In this document: positions 5,963 to 7,252 of the stretch, one piece after another
How positions within the stretch are numbered: the stretch's first letter is position 1
How the letters are laid out: each line of letters begins with the position of its first letter
Origin: Desulfuromonadales bacterium
GTDB taxonomy: Bacteria; Desulfobacterota; Desulfuromonadia; Desulfuromonadales; UBA2294
Direction of reading: 5' to 3'
Length of the DNA: 7,252 nt
Assembly (NCBI GenBank): GCA_030591795.1
Contig: JAUVAJ010000084.1
Span: forward strand, 1 to 7,252
The notes under the pieces: generated by a model
Database searches by the model: none
What the model was told of the DNA's origin: nothing
Seen by the model: the letters and a program-made list of their open reading frames with translations, nothing else
Program-made: the position numbers and the translations under genes

Positions 5963-6089
5963 AATGGCTAAGTAAAAATTTCGATAGACAAGGCGGCGAG
6001 GTTTTTCAGGGGCGAAGACATACACCAGTTATGTCGAGTCTCTGAAAAACCACAACAACGTAGTAAATCGGACTTTTTACAACGCCATT
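5963..6089 (-). repeat. MITE-like palindromic element, copy 2
   Basis: A 127-bp unit, about 88% identical to the element at 2994-3119 but in the opposite orientation. The first about 28 and last about 30 bases are nearly unchanged; most differences fall in the centre. It starts and ends with AATGGC/GCCATT and can fold into a long hairpin in the mRNA. Its edge supplies the last two bases of the narH TAA stop codon (6088-6090). The remainder fills most of the gap to narJ. No convincing target-site duplication is seen; ACC at 5959-5961 and 6090-6092 is too short and offset by one base. Confidence 0.75.
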
Positions 6090-7252
6090 ACCAGCGACGC
6101 TTGGGGGGGATTCTGGTACCAAACCCCATCTCCTGCTTATGTTGCTCAGGATCCATCCCGGCTTCGATCGCCTGCTCACGCAACATCGGCGGTATGACAA
6201 TCCGCTCCTTGAGCCTGGTCAATGAGGTCATGCGGTAGATGGCATCGGTAGCCTCAACACTCACCCCGGCAATGCTACAGGCCTTGTCGACTTCTTCAGT
6301 CGTGAGATCGCCGACACTCTGATTACGCCGCTGAATCCGCACTGCTATCAATTTACGATAGACCGCCTTGACCTCTTCCTCATTGCCGCCGGCAAACAGG
6401 CTGGCCAGATACTGCATCGGCAATCGCGCTTTCTCCAGAGTAGTGAAGAACTCATCGGCCTGCTTCTGCACCCCCTGATTCTCCATCGAGAGGACCGGCA
6501 ACAACGGCGGCACGTAGAAGAGCATCGGCAAGGTACGGAATTCCGGATGCAGCGGCAAGGCAATACCCCACTCCTTGACGAACTTGTAAACCGGTGAGTT
6601 CTGCGCGGCAGTGAGCACTTGATCCGGCACGCCTGATTTTTTGGCGTCCGCGATAACCTGTGGATCAAACGGATCGAGAATAATCTCCCGCTGGGCCGCG
6701 GCCAACTCGCCATCTTCGTGCTTGGCAACCGATTCAATCCGGTCGGCATCGTAGAGCAGTACGCCGAGGTAACGGATCCGGCCAACGCAGGAATGGAAAC
6801 AGGCCGGTGCTTCCCCGGCCTCTTGGCGCGGATAACAGAGGATACATTTTTCTGATTTACCGCTGGTCCAGCCGTAGTAGGTCTTCTTGTATGGGCAGGC
6901 TGAAACGCACATCCGCCAGCCACGACACTTGTCCTGGCTGATCAGCACGATACCGTCTTCGCCCCGCTTGTAAATAGCACCGGAGGGACAGCTGGCAACG
7001 CAAGCCGCATTCAGGCAGTGGTTGCAGATGCGCGGCATATGGAAGAACACCATCTTCTCGATGGCAAAGAGTTGCTGTTGTTCTTCCTCGGTGAGTTTAA
7101 CCACGCCGGGATCGTTGGCGGCATAGATGTTGGAGCCGGAGAGATCATCATCCCAGTTGGGGCCAGCTTCAATTTTCATCGGCTTGCCGCTGACCATTGA
7201 GACCGGCCGGGCCGTCGGCTGGTCTTTACCGGCCGGGGCGCTGGTCAATTCG
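6088..7252 (-). CDS. narH: Respiratory nitrate reductase beta subunit NarH (5' end missing)
   Basis: Electron-transfer subunit with four iron-sulfur clusters that links NarI haem to the NarG molybdenum site on the cytoplasmic face. The frame is open to the window edge, so about 125-130 N-terminal residues (judged against E. coli NarH), including the first cysteine group, are missing. About 387 residues are visible. Counting from the leucine (TTG) codon at 7248, the remaining cysteine groups are C75-x2-C78-x4-C83-x3-C87 (RICNHCLNAACVASCP), C108-x2-W111-x2-C114-x3-C118 (DKCRGWRMCVSACP) and C135-x2-C138 with C150 and C154. The tryptophan replacing one cysteine is the NarH hallmark of the 3Fe-4S cluster. 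QPTARPVSMVSGKPMKIE and GRIRYLGVLLYDADRIE are also characteristic. The protein ends in RIPPKRRW, and the TAA overlaps the edge of a palindromic element. The TTG at 7248 is an internal leucine codon, not a start. Confidence 0.97.
   Translation of the reverse strand, partial: ELTSAPAGKDQPTARPVSMVSGKPMKIEAGPNWDDDLSGSNIYAANDPGVVKLTEEEQQQLFAIEKMVFFHMPRICNHCLNAACVASCPSGAIYKRGEDGIVLISQDKCRGWRMCVSACPYKKTYYGWTSGKSEKCILCYPRQEAGEAPACFHSCVGRIRYLGVLLYDADRIESVAKHEDGELAAAQREIILDPFDPQVIADAKKSGVPDQVLTAAQNSPVYKFVKEWGIALPLHPEFRTLPMLFYVPPLLPVLSMENQGVQKQADEFFTTLEKARLPMQYLASLFAGGNEEEVKAVYRKLIAVRIQRRNQSVGDLTTEEVDKACSIAGVSVEATDAIYRMTSLTRLKERIVIPPMLREQAIEAGMDPEQHKQEMGFGTRIPPKRRW

Noticed and set aside
6006..6200. Minus-strand 64-codon frame across the end of narH and the palindromic element
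   Set aside because: It reads out of frame through narH and then through the repeat; not a gene.
6348..6923. Minus-strand 191-codon frame overlapping narH
   Set aside because: Out-of-frame shadow of narH, with the arginine/serine-rich composition typical of such shadows.
1..7252. CRISPR array, tRNA, rRNA or complete insertion sequence
   Set aside because: No regularly spaced repeats, cloverleaf, rRNA-like sequence or transposase frame could be found.

Overview
The window is the 3' part of a respiratory nitrate reductase (nar) operon, with every convincing gene on the minus strand. In transcription order it holds a 5'-truncated narH (iron-sulfur beta subunit), narJ (molybdenum-cofactor insertion chaperone), narI (cytochrome b gamma subunit), two different NarK-family nitrate/nitrite transporters and a small stand-alone PAS-domain protein. 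A strong hairpin terminator follows the PAS gene. narG and the operon promoter would lie beyond position 7252. The membrane-bound NarGHI enzyme reduces nitrate with quinol electrons on the cytoplasmic side, NarJ matures NarG, and the two transporters bring nitrate in and export nitrite. The PAS protein has no output domain and may sense redox state, gas or a small ligand for this pathway.

Layout: 1-833 is gene-free and packed with palindromic intergenic repeats. It contains a paired short motif, a hairpin, a C/G-run palindrome of about 98 bp, a 146-bp repeat with TGTCAT...ATGACA ends, and two more hairpins. 834-876 is the operon terminator, 897-1337 the PAS gene, 1376-2980 an E. coli NarK-type transporter, 3166-4656 a NarK1-type transporter, 4699-5376 narI, 5373-5924 narJ, and 6088-7252 narH (partial). 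narJ and narI share an ATGA overlap.

Two copies of a 126/127-bp imperfect palindrome, about 88% identical and in opposite orientation, sit inside the operon. One lies between narH and narJ and overlaps the narH stop codon. The other lies between the two transporter genes and directly abuts a ribosome binding site. They look like non-autonomous MITE-like or REP-like elements.

The organism is probably an anaerobic or facultative nitrate-respiring bacterium of the Desulfuromonadales/Geobacter type. This rests on the feel of the protein sequences, the mid-range GC content and recollection of similar intergenic repeats in that group. It is an inference without a database search. I see no clearly new multi-gene system. 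The most unusual points are the in-operon repeat pair, a soluble domain inserted in one NarK, two extra membrane segments in the other, and the lone PAS protein with a FixL-like histidine.
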